Shown piece by piece: positions 1 to 7,045 of a stretch of DNA of 9,587 bases. The position numbers were made by a program, and so were the translations under genes. Below the pieces are notes generated by a model. That model made no database searches. It was not told the DNA's origin and worked only from the letters and a program-made list of their open reading frames with translations. This stretch comes from PALSA-505 sp036495485 (GTDB lineage: Bacteria; Actinomycetota; Actinomycetes; Streptosporangiales; Streptosporangiaceae), in NCBI GenBank assembly GCA_036495485.1, contig DASXMU010000051.1, positions 1 through 9,587 on the forward strand, given 5' to 3'. The first letter of the stretch is position 1. Each line of letters begins with the position of its first letter.

Positions 1-904
1 CTTCCTCGATCGCGGCTATCGACGTCCAGCGGCCCTCGCCGGAGTCCGAGACCCGCCCCTCGAAGTCGGAAAGGTCCGGCGATTCCTGCAGCGAGAGGGC
101 CAGCAGGTCGAGCAGCCACGACCCGATCACGCTGCCCCGGCGCCACACCTCGGCCACGTCGGTCGTGTTGATGTCGTACTGGTAGTACTCAGGGTGCTCC
201 AGCGGGGCGGTTTCCGCGTCGCCGTCCTGCTTGCGCTTGCCGATGTTGGCGCTGTGCAGCACGTTCATTCCCTCGGCCAGGGCCGCCATCATGCCGTACT
301 CGATACCGTTGTGGACCATCTTGACGAAGTGCCCGGCGCCGTTCGGGCCGCAGTGCAGGAAGCCCTGCTCGGCCGTGTCCGGCTCCCCGGTGCGGCCCGG
401 CGTGCGCGGCGCGGAGCCGGCCCCTGGGGCGATCGTGGTGAACAGCGGGGCGAGCCGCTCCACCACGCCGTCCTCGCCACCGATCATCAGGCAGTAGCCC
501 CGGTCGAGCCCCCACACCCCGCCGCTGGTCCCGCAGTCGATCAGGTGGATGCCCCGGCCGCTGAGCTTCTTGGCCCGGGCGATGTCGTCCCGGTAGTAGG
601 AGTTGCCGCCGTCGATGATCGTGTCTCCGGTATCCATCAGGGAGGCGAGCCCGTCGATGGTCTTGCTGGTGATGTCGCCGGCGGGCACCATCACCCAGGC
701 CGCCCTGGGCGCGGTCAGCTTGCTGACGAAGTCGGCCATCGAACTGGCGCCGGTGGCTCCCTCCTCCGCCAGCGCCTTCACGGCGCCGGGGTTCACGTCG
801 AACACCACGCACTCGTGGCCGTCGCGCATCAGGCGGCGGACGATGTTCGCCCCCATCCGGCCGAGCCCGACCATGCCGAGCTGCATCGGGTTACTCGTTG
901 CCAT
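1..904 (-). CDS. gnd: 6-phosphogluconate dehydrogenase, short (YqeC-like) type, 3' end off window
   Basis: Oxidative decarboxylation of 6-phosphogluconate to ribulose 5-phosphate with reduction of NAD(P)+, in the cytosol. 301 residues are visible and the C-terminus is cut by the window edge. Seen: a Rossmann dinucleotide motif GLGRMG at residues 13-18; IIDGGNS at 96-102; the substrate-binding GTSGG at 125-129; and KMVHNGIEYG at 195-204, which carries the expected catalytic Lys195 and Glu202. Near the end, SDSGEGRWT (286-294) replaces the KGTGxWT signature of the long (about 470 aa) enzyme, which points to the short class of about 300-340 aa. The ATG at 904 is chosen because AAGGAGAG lies 8 nt upstream; homologues often begin at the Met now numbered 7. 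The gene starts 5 nt after the zwf stop, so it is very probably cotranscribed and translationally coupled. Cofactor preference cannot be read from the sequence with confidence. Confidence 0.95.
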   Translation of the reverse strand, partial: MATSNPMQLGMVGLGRMGANIVRRLMRDGHECVVFDVNPGAVKALAEEGATGASSMADFVSKLTAPRAAWVMVPAGDITSKTIDGLASLMDTGDTIIDGGNSYYRDDIARAKKLSGRGIHLIDCGTSGGVWGLDRGYCLMIGGEDGVVERLAPLFTTIAPGAGSAPRTPGRTGEPDTAEQGFLHCGPNGAGHFVKMVHNGIEYGMMAALAEGMNVLHSANIGKRKQDGDAETAPLEHPEYYQYDINTTDVAEVWRRGSVIGSWLLDLLALSLQESPDLSDFEGRVSDSGEGRWTSIAAIEE

Positions 905-909
905 CGTGC

Positions 910-2337
910 CTACTCTCCTTTTGTCTTCGCCTGCCCGGGCAGCCAGGGCCGTTGCCAGGGATGATGCCCACGCAGCAGGTCATCGGCCTGCTGTGGGCCC
1001 CACGATCCCTGCGGGTAGCTGACCGGGGTGGGGTTCTGGTTCAGGCGGTCCACCAGCGGCTCCAGCACCCGCCAGGTCTCCTCGACCGCGTCTTCCCTGG
1101 TGAACAGGGCATGGTCGCCGGACAGCGCGTCGTGCAGCAGCCGCTCGTACGGCTCCGGTGGCTTACCCAGCTCGGCGGCGAACGCCAGGTCCAGGTGCAC
1201 GTCCCGGCAGGACCTGCCGTCCTTGGCCTTGGACAGCATCTGGATCCGCAGCCCCGGCTCCGGGTCGATCCGCAGGATCAGCTCGTTCGGGTGCGGGTGG
1301 TTCGGCTCCTGCAGGAACGACAGCCGGGGTGTGCGCTTGAAGACCACCCTGACCTCGGTGGCCTTGGCGGCCAGGGCCTTGCCGGCCCGGATGTAGAACG
1401 GCACGCCGGACCAGCGCCAGTTCTCGATGGCCAGCCGCAGCGCCACGTAGGTCTCGGTGGTGGAGCCCTCGTTGACGCCCGGAATCCTGGCGTACCCCTC
1501 GTACTGGCCGAGGACGCTGCGGTCGGCGTCGACGTCGGGCATGGCCCGGAAGACGTCGACCTTCTTGTCCCATATCGCGCCCGGTTCCGGCCCGACCGGG
1601 GCCTCCATGGCGATCAGGGCGAGGACCTGCATGAGGTGGTTCTGCACTACGTCGCGCAGTGCCCCCACCCGGTCGTAGAAGGCGCCCCGGTCCTCCACCC
1701 CGAAGTTCTCGGCCATGGTGACCTGGACGGCGGCGACGTGATCGCGGTTCCAGACCGGTTCGAGCAGCGCATTGGCGAAGCGCAGGAAGTGGATGTCCAG
1801 CACCGGCTGCTTGCCGAGGAAGTGGTCGATGCGCAGGATCTGGTGCTCGGCCAGCACCTCGTGCAGCGCGTTGTTCAGTTCCTGGGCCGAGGCGTAGTCG
1901 TGGCCGAACGGCTTCTCGACCAGGACCGTCGCATCCTTGTTCAGCTCCACATGGCCCAGGGCCTTGACCACCGGGGCGAACAGGCTGGGCGGGATCTCCA
2001 GGTAGAACAGCGGCCGTGGCTTGTCTTTCAGCCGGCCGGCCAGCCGGTGGTACAGGCTCAGGTCGGTGAAGTCGCCCGCCTGGTAGCTCAGCCGCCTGGC
2101 AAACCGGTCGAAGATCTTTGGCTGCACGGTTTCGCCGCACGTGTCGAGCGCCTTCCGCGCCGCTTCGCGCAGCTGGTCATCGGACCAGTCGTCCTTGGCC
2201 ACGCCGATGACCGGGCAGTCGAGCAGGCCATGCGCTTCCAGGCGGTACAGCGAGCGGAAGGTCATCTTGCGGGCCAGGTCGCCGGTGATGCCGAAGATCA
2301 CCATCGCGTCGGCCGCTTGCGGTGCGGTGTCGCTCAT
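910..2337 (-). CDS. zwf: Glucose-6-phosphate dehydrogenase
   Basis: First step of the oxidative pentose-phosphate pathway: glucose 6-phosphate plus NADP+ gives 6-phosphogluconolactone plus NADPH. The 475-aa product has the usual family length. Seen: N-terminal nucleotide-binding motif GITGDLARK at residues 16-24; EKPFG at 141-145; and the active-site signature RIDHFLGK at 169-176, with the catalytic His expected in this DHxLGK block. The C-terminal dehydrogenase domain follows, including the IRAGKAL stretch. The open frame extends to 2514, but I chose the ATG at 2337 because GGGGGAAG lies 8 nt upstream and because the extra N-terminal sequence is low-quality, Arg/Pro-rich and precedes the Rossmann fold. 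The gene is followed 5 nt later by gnd. No opcA, tal or tkt gene is in the window, so this may be a secondary zwf-gnd pair rather than the opcA-linked copy known in many actinobacteria; that part is inference. Confidence 0.96.
   Translation of the reverse strand: MSDTAPQAADAMVIFGITGDLARKMTFRSLYRLEAHGLLDCPVIGVAKDDWSDDQLREAARKALDTCGETVQPKIFDRFARRLSYQAGDFTDLSLYHRLAGRLKDKPRPLFYLEIPPSLFAPVVKALGHVELNKDATVLVEKPFGHDYASAQELNNALHEVLAEHQILRIDHFLGKQPVLDIHFLRFANALLEPVWNRDHVAAVQVTMAENFGVEDRGAFYDRVGALRDVVQNHLMQVLALIAMEAPVGPEPGAIWDKKVDVFRAMPDVDADRSVLGQYEGYARIPGVNEGSTTETYVALRLAIENWRWSGVPFYIRAGKALAAKATEVRVVFKRTPRLSFLQEPNHPHPNELILRIDPEPGLRIQMLSKAKDGRSCRDVHLDLAFAAELGKPPEPYERLLHDALSGDHALFTREDAVEETWRVLEPLVDRLNQNPTPVSYPQGSWGPQQADDLLRGHHPWQRPWLPGQAKTKGE
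913..920 (-). promoter_or_regulatory. Ribosome-binding site of gnd inside the end of zwf
   Basis: On the minus strand AAGGAGAG lies 8 nt before the gnd ATG. The same bases encode the last zwf codons (Lys-Gly-Glu) just before the TAG, so ribosomes finishing zwf cross the gnd initiation site. This supports coupling and decides the gnd start. Confidence 0.8.
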
Positions 2338-2484
2338 GTGAGGTTCTTCCCCCAAGGTCGTGGTCGCCGCCCACGGCCGGGTGCGGGAGCCCGTTCCGGC
2401 CGGGACTCCTGATACTGCCGCACCCGGCCGCGCGGCGTACCGCCGGCTCCACATCGGGCCGGTGGACAGGCTTCCGTGCTGGCA

Positions 2485-2513
2485 CTGGTTCAGGCTTTTC
2501 GGCGGCTGGTTCA
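2485..2513. repeat. CTGGTTCA direct repeat with 21-bp period
   Basis: Two identical 8-bp copies, 2485-2492 and 2506-2513, are offset by exactly 21 bp, about two helical turns. They lie upstream of both zwf and the FHA gene. Such phasing is typical of sites bound on one face of DNA by a dimeric regulator. The regulator is unknown, and a chance pair is possible. Confidence 0.4.
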
Positions 2514-2546
2514 ACTTCCAGATGTCTGGGAGCTGGGCCCGATCGG

Positions 2547-2575
2547 TTGACCTGCGCCGTCAGGATCCGCATTGT
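2547..2575 (+). promoter_or_regulatory. Candidate promoter for the FHA gene
   Basis: TTGACC (2547-2552), a 17-nt spacer and CATTGT (2570-2575) resemble an actinobacterial housekeeping sigma promoter: five of six match TTGACA at -35, and the -10 keeps the A at position 2 and the T at position 6. Transcription would start near 2582, about 70 nt before the FHA ATG. The call rests on pattern only. Confidence 0.35.
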
Positions 2576-2650
2576 CGAAGCACAGACCGGTGGCCGGCCG
2601 ACGGCTGGCCGGTCTCATCCCAACGGCCCGAGAACGTCGAGGCGGAGCGA

Positions 2651-3481
2651 ATGACTGAACCATGGGAAGCGGCCCGGCGCTGGGCGCCGGCCGAGCAGTG
2701 GGAGCCGGGCAGGCGGCCAGCCCAGGCCCCGGTGCCATCACGGAGCCTGCGGCGCTGGATGATCGTGGCCGGTGTCGTTGGGGTCTGGGTGCTGCTGTTC
2801 GCCGTGACCGGATCCGTGGTCGGCGCGACCGCGCTGCTGCTGCTCCTCGCGGCGCTCGGTGTTGCGTGCGTGCTGTCACTGCGGTCCCTGGGCGTTGGCC
2901 GTGACCACCCCCGGATTCAGCAGATGGCCGGACTGTGGGATGACGGCCGGGACCGGCTGCGGCCTGCTGGGCCGCCACCGGCAGGCGTGTCACCGGACGA
3001 GCGGGCGCGGGACTGGCAGGGGCGGAACTCGCAGCCACAGGACTGGTCATCGCAGGAGCGGCCGGCGCAGGACTGGCCGGCGACGGGGTGCAGCGTTCCC
3101 TACGCCGATGCGATGGGCACCCGGAACGAGCCGAGACCGTCCGCCGTAGCCGGGCCGATGACGGTCGCCGAGCCGGCCGCTCCGGTGATTCCCGTGCTGG
3201 CGCTGGTCACCGGCGATACTGTGGCGCAGACCCGGCGGTCGGGCGCCCGTGCCGGGCGGGGCGAGGTGGATCTTGCCCTTCCCCAGGTGGCGACCGTGTC
3301 CAGGGAGCATGCCAGGTTCACCTATGCCGATGGCCAGTGGTGGGTCGCCAACCTGGGCAGGAACGGGCTGACCCTGAACGGCACCCCGCTGGCCGGTGGC
3401 GGGCACCCGCTGCACAACGGCGATTCGATCCGGTGGGGCATGCGGCCAGACGCGCTGGTATCCCGGGTCGAGATCGGCTGA
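2651..3481 (+). CDS. Membrane-anchored FHA-domain protein
   Basis: A 276-aa protein that probably binds phosphothreonine peptides at the inner face of the membrane. Layout: a Pro/Trp-rich N-terminus (Trp at 5, 11 and 17) to about residue 35; a two-helix membrane hairpin at about 36-53 and 56-75, bounded by Arg31/34/35 and Arg78, so both ends should be cytoplasmic; a disordered linker of about 80-185 containing a ten-residue repeat with Asp-Trp at 121, 131 and 141; and an FHA domain of about 188-270. In the FHA domain Arg203, Ser217-Arg-Glu-His220 and Asn238-Gly match the conserved phosphopeptide-binding positions, with the strand LTLNGT at 240-245. The ATG at 2651 was chosen because the frame upstream (open from 2360) has no protein-like character and GAGG/GGAG lies just before it. 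A Ser/Thr kinase partner is expected from family knowledge but is not in the window. It is followed after 103 nt by another gene of the same orientation. Confidence 0.88.
   Translation: MTEPWEAARRWAPAEQWEPGRRPAQAPVPSRSLRRWMIVAGVVGVWVLLFAVTGSVVGATALLLLLAALGVACVLSLRSLGVGRDHPRIQQMAGLWDDGRDRLRPAGPPPAGVSPDERARDWQGRNSQPQDWSSQERPAQDWPATGCSVPYADAMGTRNEPRPSAVAGPMTVAEPAAPVIPVLALVTGDTVAQTRRSGARAGRGEVDLALPQVATVSREHARFTYADGQWWVANLGRNGLTLNGTPLAGGGHPLHNGDSIRWGMRPDALVSRVEIG
3011..3079 (+). repeat. Imperfect 30-bp tandem repeat in the FHA linker
   Basis: Asp-Trp codon pairs begin at 3011, 3041 and 3071, exactly 30 bp apart, within three imperfect ten-residue units rich in Gln, Arg, Ser and Pro. It codes for a flexible segment between the membrane hairpin and the FHA domain. 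Copy number might vary between strains. Confidence 0.55.
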
Positions 3482-3574
3482 CGCTGAGGAGGCCGCGATT
3501 TCGGTCGCTATGGTTGTGGAGGCGGTACAGAGCCGGACGGATCCCCCGACGCCCCGTCAGCGCCGGGGCGGCAC

Positions 3575-3584
3575 GGGAGAGGGG
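3575..3584 (+). promoter_or_regulatory. Ribosome-binding site deciding the start at 3585
   Basis: GGGAGAGGGG lies directly upstream of the ATG at 3585, with GGGAG 5 nt from the codon. The earlier in-frame ATG at 3510 has its nearest purine tract (GAGGAGG, 3486-3492) 17 nt away, which is too far, so 3585 is preferred. Confidence 0.65.
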
Positions 3585-4448
3585 ATGGCGCAGCTCTTCA
3601 TCTGGTCATCCACGAGCGGCACGTGGGTGAGCTGCCCGCCCGAGGAGATCACCTGGCTGGACCGGGCCCTGCTCAGCAACAACCAGGATCTCACCCTGCA
3701 CCGGTCGCCGCGCTGCGCTGGCCTGCGCTATGTCCACCGCCGGTGGGAGCTGTTCAGCCGGGACACCACCTACCAGGTGTACCTGGCGCCGCACAGCAGC
3801 GAGGCCGCCAAGGACCACCTGGCCGTGCGGCGGACCGCTCAGCGCGTCCTGCCGGTGGCTCCCGCCGAGCGCTACGAGACGCTGCCCGTGGTCCTGTCCG
3901 GTGGAGCCTGGCTGGTCAGCGTCGGCACCTGGGTGCTGCCGCTGCGGGTTGAGGTCTCCGCCCGGCGCGAGGCCGACGGGTCTGCCGCACCGGCTGACGA
4001 GCAGCCGCCCACCCAGGACGCCCGGGTCTGGGCGGACGGCACGCCGCCTGGCCGGCGGGCCAGCCGGACCCGGCGAGAGGCCGTCGCCCACGTTCGGGGT
4101 TACTTCGAGCGCAACGCCACGGCGCGGATGGCGATGGCCTACTACTACCAGGAGTTCATCCTCGGCTTGGCCGCGCCGCAGCCGGTGCCGATGATGGACG
4201 TGGTCATCGCCCTGGACCTGAGCGGTGAGGGTGCGATTTCCGACTACAAGAAGCTGCTCCAGGGCTTCATCTGGGAGGAACGGGGTCACCCGCGCGAGCT
4301 TGCCGAGTTCCTGCTGTCCAACGCCCTGCTGACGCATGCCGATCTCGACCTGGCCCGCTCGGTGGCGCTGGCGAACGAGCGCAGTGGCAAGAGCGAGATG
4401 GCCAGGCAGCGGCTCCGTTACAAGCCGAAGAAGGCGAAGCAGGGCTGA
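3585..4448 (+). CDS. Protein of unknown function downstream of the FHA gene
   Basis: A 287-aa soluble protein that I do not recognise as a named family. Three parts can be seen. Residues 1-125 are beta-rich with many aromatics; the stretch around SPRCAGLRY (41-49) to RRWELFS (52-58) loosely parallels the SxxHxxxxY...W core of an FHA domain, but Cys44 stands where the conserved His should be and no NG motif follows. Residues 126-165 form a charged, Pro/Ala-rich linker. Residues 166-287 are alpha-helical, with a central AYYYQEF (185-191), a long helical stretch from about 217 to 265, and a very basic Lys/Arg tail (274-285) that could bind nucleic acid or an acidic partner. No signal peptide or membrane segment is present. 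It lies 103 nt after the FHA gene on the same strand, so the two are probably cotranscribed and functionally linked; that is inference from position. Confidence 0.8.
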   Translation: MAQLFIWSSTSGTWVSCPPEEITWLDRALLSNNQDLTLHRSPRCAGLRYVHRRWELFSRDTTYQVYLAPHSSEAAKDHLAVRRTAQRVLPVAPAERYETLPVVLSGGAWLVSVGTWVLPLRVEVSARREADGSAAPADEQPPTQDARVWADGTPPGRRASRTRREAVAHVRGYFERNATARMAMAYYYQEFILGLAAPQPVPMMDVVIALDLSGEGAISDYKKLLQGFIWEERGHPRELAEFLLSNALLTHADLDLARSVALANERSGKSEMARQRLRYKPKKAKQG

Positions 4449-4450
4449 GC

Positions 4451-4490
4451 GGCCGGCCGCTCACGCTTCCACCCGGCGGGGCGGCCGGCC
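4451..4490. terminator. Bidirectional hairpin between convergent genes
   Basis: GGCCGGCCGC (4451-4460) and GCGGCCGGCC (4481-4490) are perfect inverted repeats forming a 10-bp all-G/C stem with a 20-nt loop. It fills nearly all of the 44 nt between the two convergent stop codons. There is no T tract on either side, which is common for actinobacterial terminators. Confidence 0.6.
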
Positions 4491-4492
4491 AG

Positions 4493-6502
4493 TCACAGCG
4501 ACCGCGGCTGCTGCCACCGCTGGCCGAGCACGTGTTCGGCCAGGAAGGCCAGCACGGTCTCGTACCAGACGACGGCGTTGCCCGGGCTGAGGACCCAGTG
4601 GTTCTCGTCCGGGTAGTAGAGGAACTTGGCGTCCACCTGGTGGCGCATCAGGTCCCACCACAGCCACAGCCCGTGCCCGATCGGCACCCGGTAGTCCTTG
4701 TCGCCGTGGATCACCAGCATCGGCGTGTGAATCTTGGCAGCGTGCCTGGAGGGGTCGTTGGCCTCCCACCGCCCGGCGTGCTTCTCGGGGTCCCCGAACT
4801 CGCGGACGAAGTAGTAGCTCTCGTCGGACGTGAGCATGCTGTCCAGCCGCCACAGGCTGGCGTGCGTGACGATGGCGCGGAACCGGTCGGTGTGCCCGGC
4901 GATCCAGTTGGCCATGTAGCCGCCGAACGAACCGCCCATGATCGCAGTGCGGTCCGGGTCGATGTCGTCACGGGCGGTCGCGGCGTCGGTGATGGCCATC
5001 AGGTCGGCGAGGGTGACATCACCCCACTTGCCGTGGCCCCGGCGCAGGTGCTGCTGGCCGTAGCCGGTCGACAGGGCCGGATCCGGCAGCAGGACGGCGT
5101 AGCCGTGCGCGGCCATGATCCACGGATTCCACCGCCAGCTCCAGTCGTTCCAGCTGTTGAACGGGCCGCCGTGTACCCACAGCAGCAGCGGGGCGGGTGC
5201 TGTGACGTCGCCGGGCAGCACCAGCCAGGCCCGGAGTTCAGCGCCGTCTTCCGCGGTAGCGGTAACCTCGGCAACCGTGCCCGGCACCGGCAGCGGTGAT
5301 CCTGGCGCCTTGAGCGGGGTGACGAGCCCGGTGGAGGCGTCGATGCGCACGGGGCTGGGTGGCGCGCCGATCCCCGACCGCAAGGCGTAGACAGTGCGCC
5401 CGTCCGGGGAGACGGCCGGGCCGGCGTAGGCCGCGTCGTCGTGGGTGAACTGCTCGGTCGCGCCGGTGGCGGCTTCGACGGAGAAGAGCGGGCAGCGACC
5501 GCGCAAATCTGCGGTGAAGTAGACCTTCGCCGAGTCAGGCGACCAGGCCGGGTCACCCGGCCACAGGTCCAGCCCGGCCAGCAGGTCACGCGGCTCGCTC
5601 CCGTCGAGCGGGACGAGCCAGAGGCTCTGGGCCGGCGGCTGGCCGACGGTGGCGTGCTGCTCGCCGACGCACAGGACCGCGTGACCGTCCGGCGAGATGC
5701 ACGGCCGGGTGAAGTCGATGCCATCGCGTTCGAGCAGGATCCGGCGCTGGCCTGTCGCGGCATCGATCGCGACGAGCTGCGTGCCCACGTCACCCGGGCC
5801 GATCATTACCCGCCACCCGGTGATCACGGTCGTGCCATCCGGGGTCACCGCAGCCGACTGGTCCACCAGCGCCTGCCCGGCGTCCGGGGTGATGTCGCGC
5901 ACCCCATCGGCGGCTCCCTCCGTCCCAGCCGGCCGGATGACGAAGAGCCGGGGCTGGTCGGGGCCAAGCTGATGGTCCCAGAGCCGCACCGGGTAGCTGT
6001 CGTGCAAGATCGCGGTGACCCCTGCGTCATCGCGCCGCTTGCGCCGCTCCGCGTCGCCGTTGGCATCGCCCGGCAGCGTGTCGGCGGTGACGACAATCGT
6101 TCCGGCTTGGCTGGCAACCACCGGATCGCAGACCCCGCCAGGGCGCTCGGCGACGCGGCTGGCCTCGCCGCCCGAAACGGGCAGCGCCCACAGGACACTG
6201 GCCGGTTCACCGTCTCTGCCTGCTGCGCTGGCCCCATCCTGTGGGTCGGGCCGGTCCGAGACGAACAGCAGCGTCCCGTCCGGAAGGAAAGCTGGGCCGG
6301 ACTCGCCTTGTGCCGACCGGGTGAGGCGGCGTGGCTCCATCTCGCCGTTGGGGTCGATTTCCCATAGCGAGGTCGTCTGCTTCTTGCGATCCGGCTGGAG
6401 GGACTTCACCACCGCGACGAGCCGGCGCCCGTCCGGCGACAGGCGCAGCTCCTCAGCCCGGGGAATCGCAATATAATCCTGGAGATCATGAAATGACGTC
6501 AC
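4493..6502 (-). CDS. S9-family serine peptidase (prolyl oligopeptidase / acylaminoacyl-peptidase-like)
   Basis: A 669-aa cytosolic peptidase, predicted to cleave short peptides or remove acyl-amino acids from peptide N-termini. Residues of about 15-410 form a beta-propeller marked by repeated PDG/PDS turns near 23, 74, 221, 271, 322 and 366. Residues of about 420-665 are an alpha/beta hydrolase: HGGP at 444-447; the nucleophile elbow GGSFGG with Ser525; Asp603 in HGDKDYRVP (599-607); and His635 in DENHW (632-636). The catalytic triad is therefore complete and the length is usual for the family. There is no signal peptide. The start is a GTG: an in-frame TGA lies six codons upstream with no other start codon between, and the DLQDY (6-10) and LSPDG (21-25) region belongs to the propeller. 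No clear Shine-Dalgarno precedes it, so a leaderless transcript is possible. The physiological substrate cannot be read from the sequence. Confidence 0.94.
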   Translation of the reverse strand: MTSFHDLQDYIAIPRAEELRLSPDGRRLVAVVKSLQPDRKKQTTSLWEIDPNGEMEPRRLTRSAQGESGPAFLPDGTLLFVSDRPDPQDGASAAGRDGEPASVLWALPVSGGEASRVAERPGGVCDPVVASQAGTIVVTADTLPGDANGDAERRKRRDDAGVTAILHDSYPVRLWDHQLGPDQPRLFVIRPAGTEGAADGVRDITPDAGQALVDQSAAVTPDGTTVITGWRVMIGPGDVGTQLVAIDAATGQRRILLERDGIDFTRPCISPDGHAVLCVGEQHATVGQPPAQSLWLVPLDGSEPRDLLAGLDLWPGDPAWSPDSAKVYFTADLRGRCPLFSVEAATGATEQFTHDDAAYAGPAVSPDGRTVYALRSGIGAPPSPVRIDASTGLVTPLKAPGSPLPVPGTVAEVTATAEDGAELRAWLVLPGDVTAPAPLLLWVHGGPFNSWNDWSWRWNPWIMAAHGYAVLLPDPALSTGYGQQHLRRGHGKWGDVTLADLMAITDAATARDDIDPDRTAIMGGSFGGYMANWIAGHTDRFRAIVTHASLWRLDSMLTSDESYYFVREFGDPEKHAGRWEANDPSRHAAKIHTPMLVIHGDKDYRVPIGHGLWLWWDLMRHQVDAKFLYYPDENHWVLSPGNAVVWYETVLAFLAEHVLGQRWQQPRSL

Positions 6503-6542
6503 CCGACCATACTGCCGTGATCACCTGGCAACCTGGCGCTTG

Positions 6543-6571
6543 GGCCGGCCACTTAACGGTGGAATCCGGCC
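6543..6571 (-). terminator. Hairpin after the 131-aa gene
   Basis: GGCCGGCCAC (6543-6552) pairs with GTGG (6559-6562) and, after a 3-nt bulge, with CCGGCC (6566-6571), giving a 10-bp stem with loop TTAACG. It lies 24 nt beyond the stop codon at 6595, between that gene and the S9 peptidase start. It may end the small gene's transcript and separate it from the peptidase. Confidence 0.5.
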
Positions 6572-6594
6572 GGGCGCGATGGCTGGCTGCCGGC

Positions 6595-6990
6595 TTAGTG
6601 CCGCTGCCTGGAGTGCTGTGGCGGGCGGTGTGGGGTCGCCGTTAACCCCCGGCTGGCCTGCAGCGAGTCCTTCTTCACGATCCAGCCGCTGCTGGTGCTG
6701 GCCTGATGCATGGCCTGGTAGCCGTCGAGCCACTCGCCGATGAACGTCACCAGGTCGCCCTCGCGCCTGAGCCTGGTCACCCGGCGGAAGCGCTGCGAGT
6801 GCAGCCTTTCGTCCTCAGTGCCCCCGTAAGGCGGGCGGGAGCAGCAATCGTCGGCAAGTACCCACATCTCGTCGGCCAGTTCGTCGCCGAAGACGATGAC
6901 ATCCTCGGCCGGGTTCATCAGATATGTGGTCACGGCCGTGCTTACGCCGCTGCGTCCTCGCGTTGCCTGGTCGCCGTTGGCTGTGGCCAT
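6595..6990 (-). CDS. Small cytosolic protein of unknown function
   Basis: A 131-aa protein with no membrane segment or signal peptide that I cannot assign to a family. The codons of residues 20-114 are strongly GC-ending and the protein is well mixed, with an acidic N-terminal part (FGDELADEMWVLADD, 34-48, then Cys49-Cys50), a basic stretch (RFRRVTRLRRE, 67-77) and a segment GEWLDGYQAMHQAS (85-98) leading to WIVKKDS (103-109), so I judge it a real gene. The last 16 residues look unlike the rest and begin with a rare TTA Leu codon at residue 116. The ATG at 6990 has GGGGGA 5 nt upstream; an ATG seven codons earlier (7011) also follows a G run and is a possible alternative. It lies 231 nt downstream of the 91-aa membrane protein gene in the same orientation, with its own probable control region between. 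Confidence 0.7.
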   Translation of the reverse strand: MATANGDQATRGRSGVSTAVTTYLMNPAEDVIVFGDELADEMWVLADDCCSRPPYGGTEDERLHSQRFRRVTRLRREGDLVTFIGEWLDGYQAMHQASTSSGWIVKKDSLQASRGLTATPHRPPQHSRQRH

Positions 6991-7045
6991 GACCGTCCCC
7001 CGGGCTTTCATGCGAGCCCCCCGGCACCAGCCGGAAGATCCCTGG

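Larger units (their letters stand above)
2338..2650. other. Divergent intergenic region between zwf and the FHA gene
   Basis: These 313 nt separate two divergent genes and should hold both promoters. Seen: the zwf Shine-Dalgarno site (complement of 2346-2353), a pair of CTGGTTCA direct repeats at 2485-2492 and 2506-2513, and a promoter-like TTGACC/CATTGT pair towards the FHA gene. Open frames crossing it lack a credible start or conserved motif. No RNA gene was recognised. Confidence 0.6.

Noticed and set aside
898..2412. Plus-strand open frame of 504 codons opposite zwf
   Set aside because: It is a shadow of the GC-rich zwf gene: its Arg/Gly/Val-rich translation has no motif, while zwf on the other strand has every family motif.
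2338..2514. N-terminal extension of zwf by 59 residues
   Set aside because: G6PDH normally begins a few residues before the GITGDL motif; the ATG at 2337 has a Shine-Dalgarno site and gives the usual length.
2360..2650. N-terminal extension of the FHA protein
   Set aside because: The frame is open, but its translation is unlike a protein domain, crosses the candidate promoter, and the ATG at 2651 has its own purine-rich site.
3486..3500. ATT start codon at 3498 for the 3585 gene, with GAGGAGG 5 nt upstream
   Set aside because: The spacing is ideal but ATT starts are very rare, and the ATG at 3585 has a good site of its own.
5441..6367. Plus-strand open frame of 308 codons opposite the S9 peptidase
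   Set aside because: Antisense shadow. The minus-strand frame contains the propeller turns and the complete catalytic triad.
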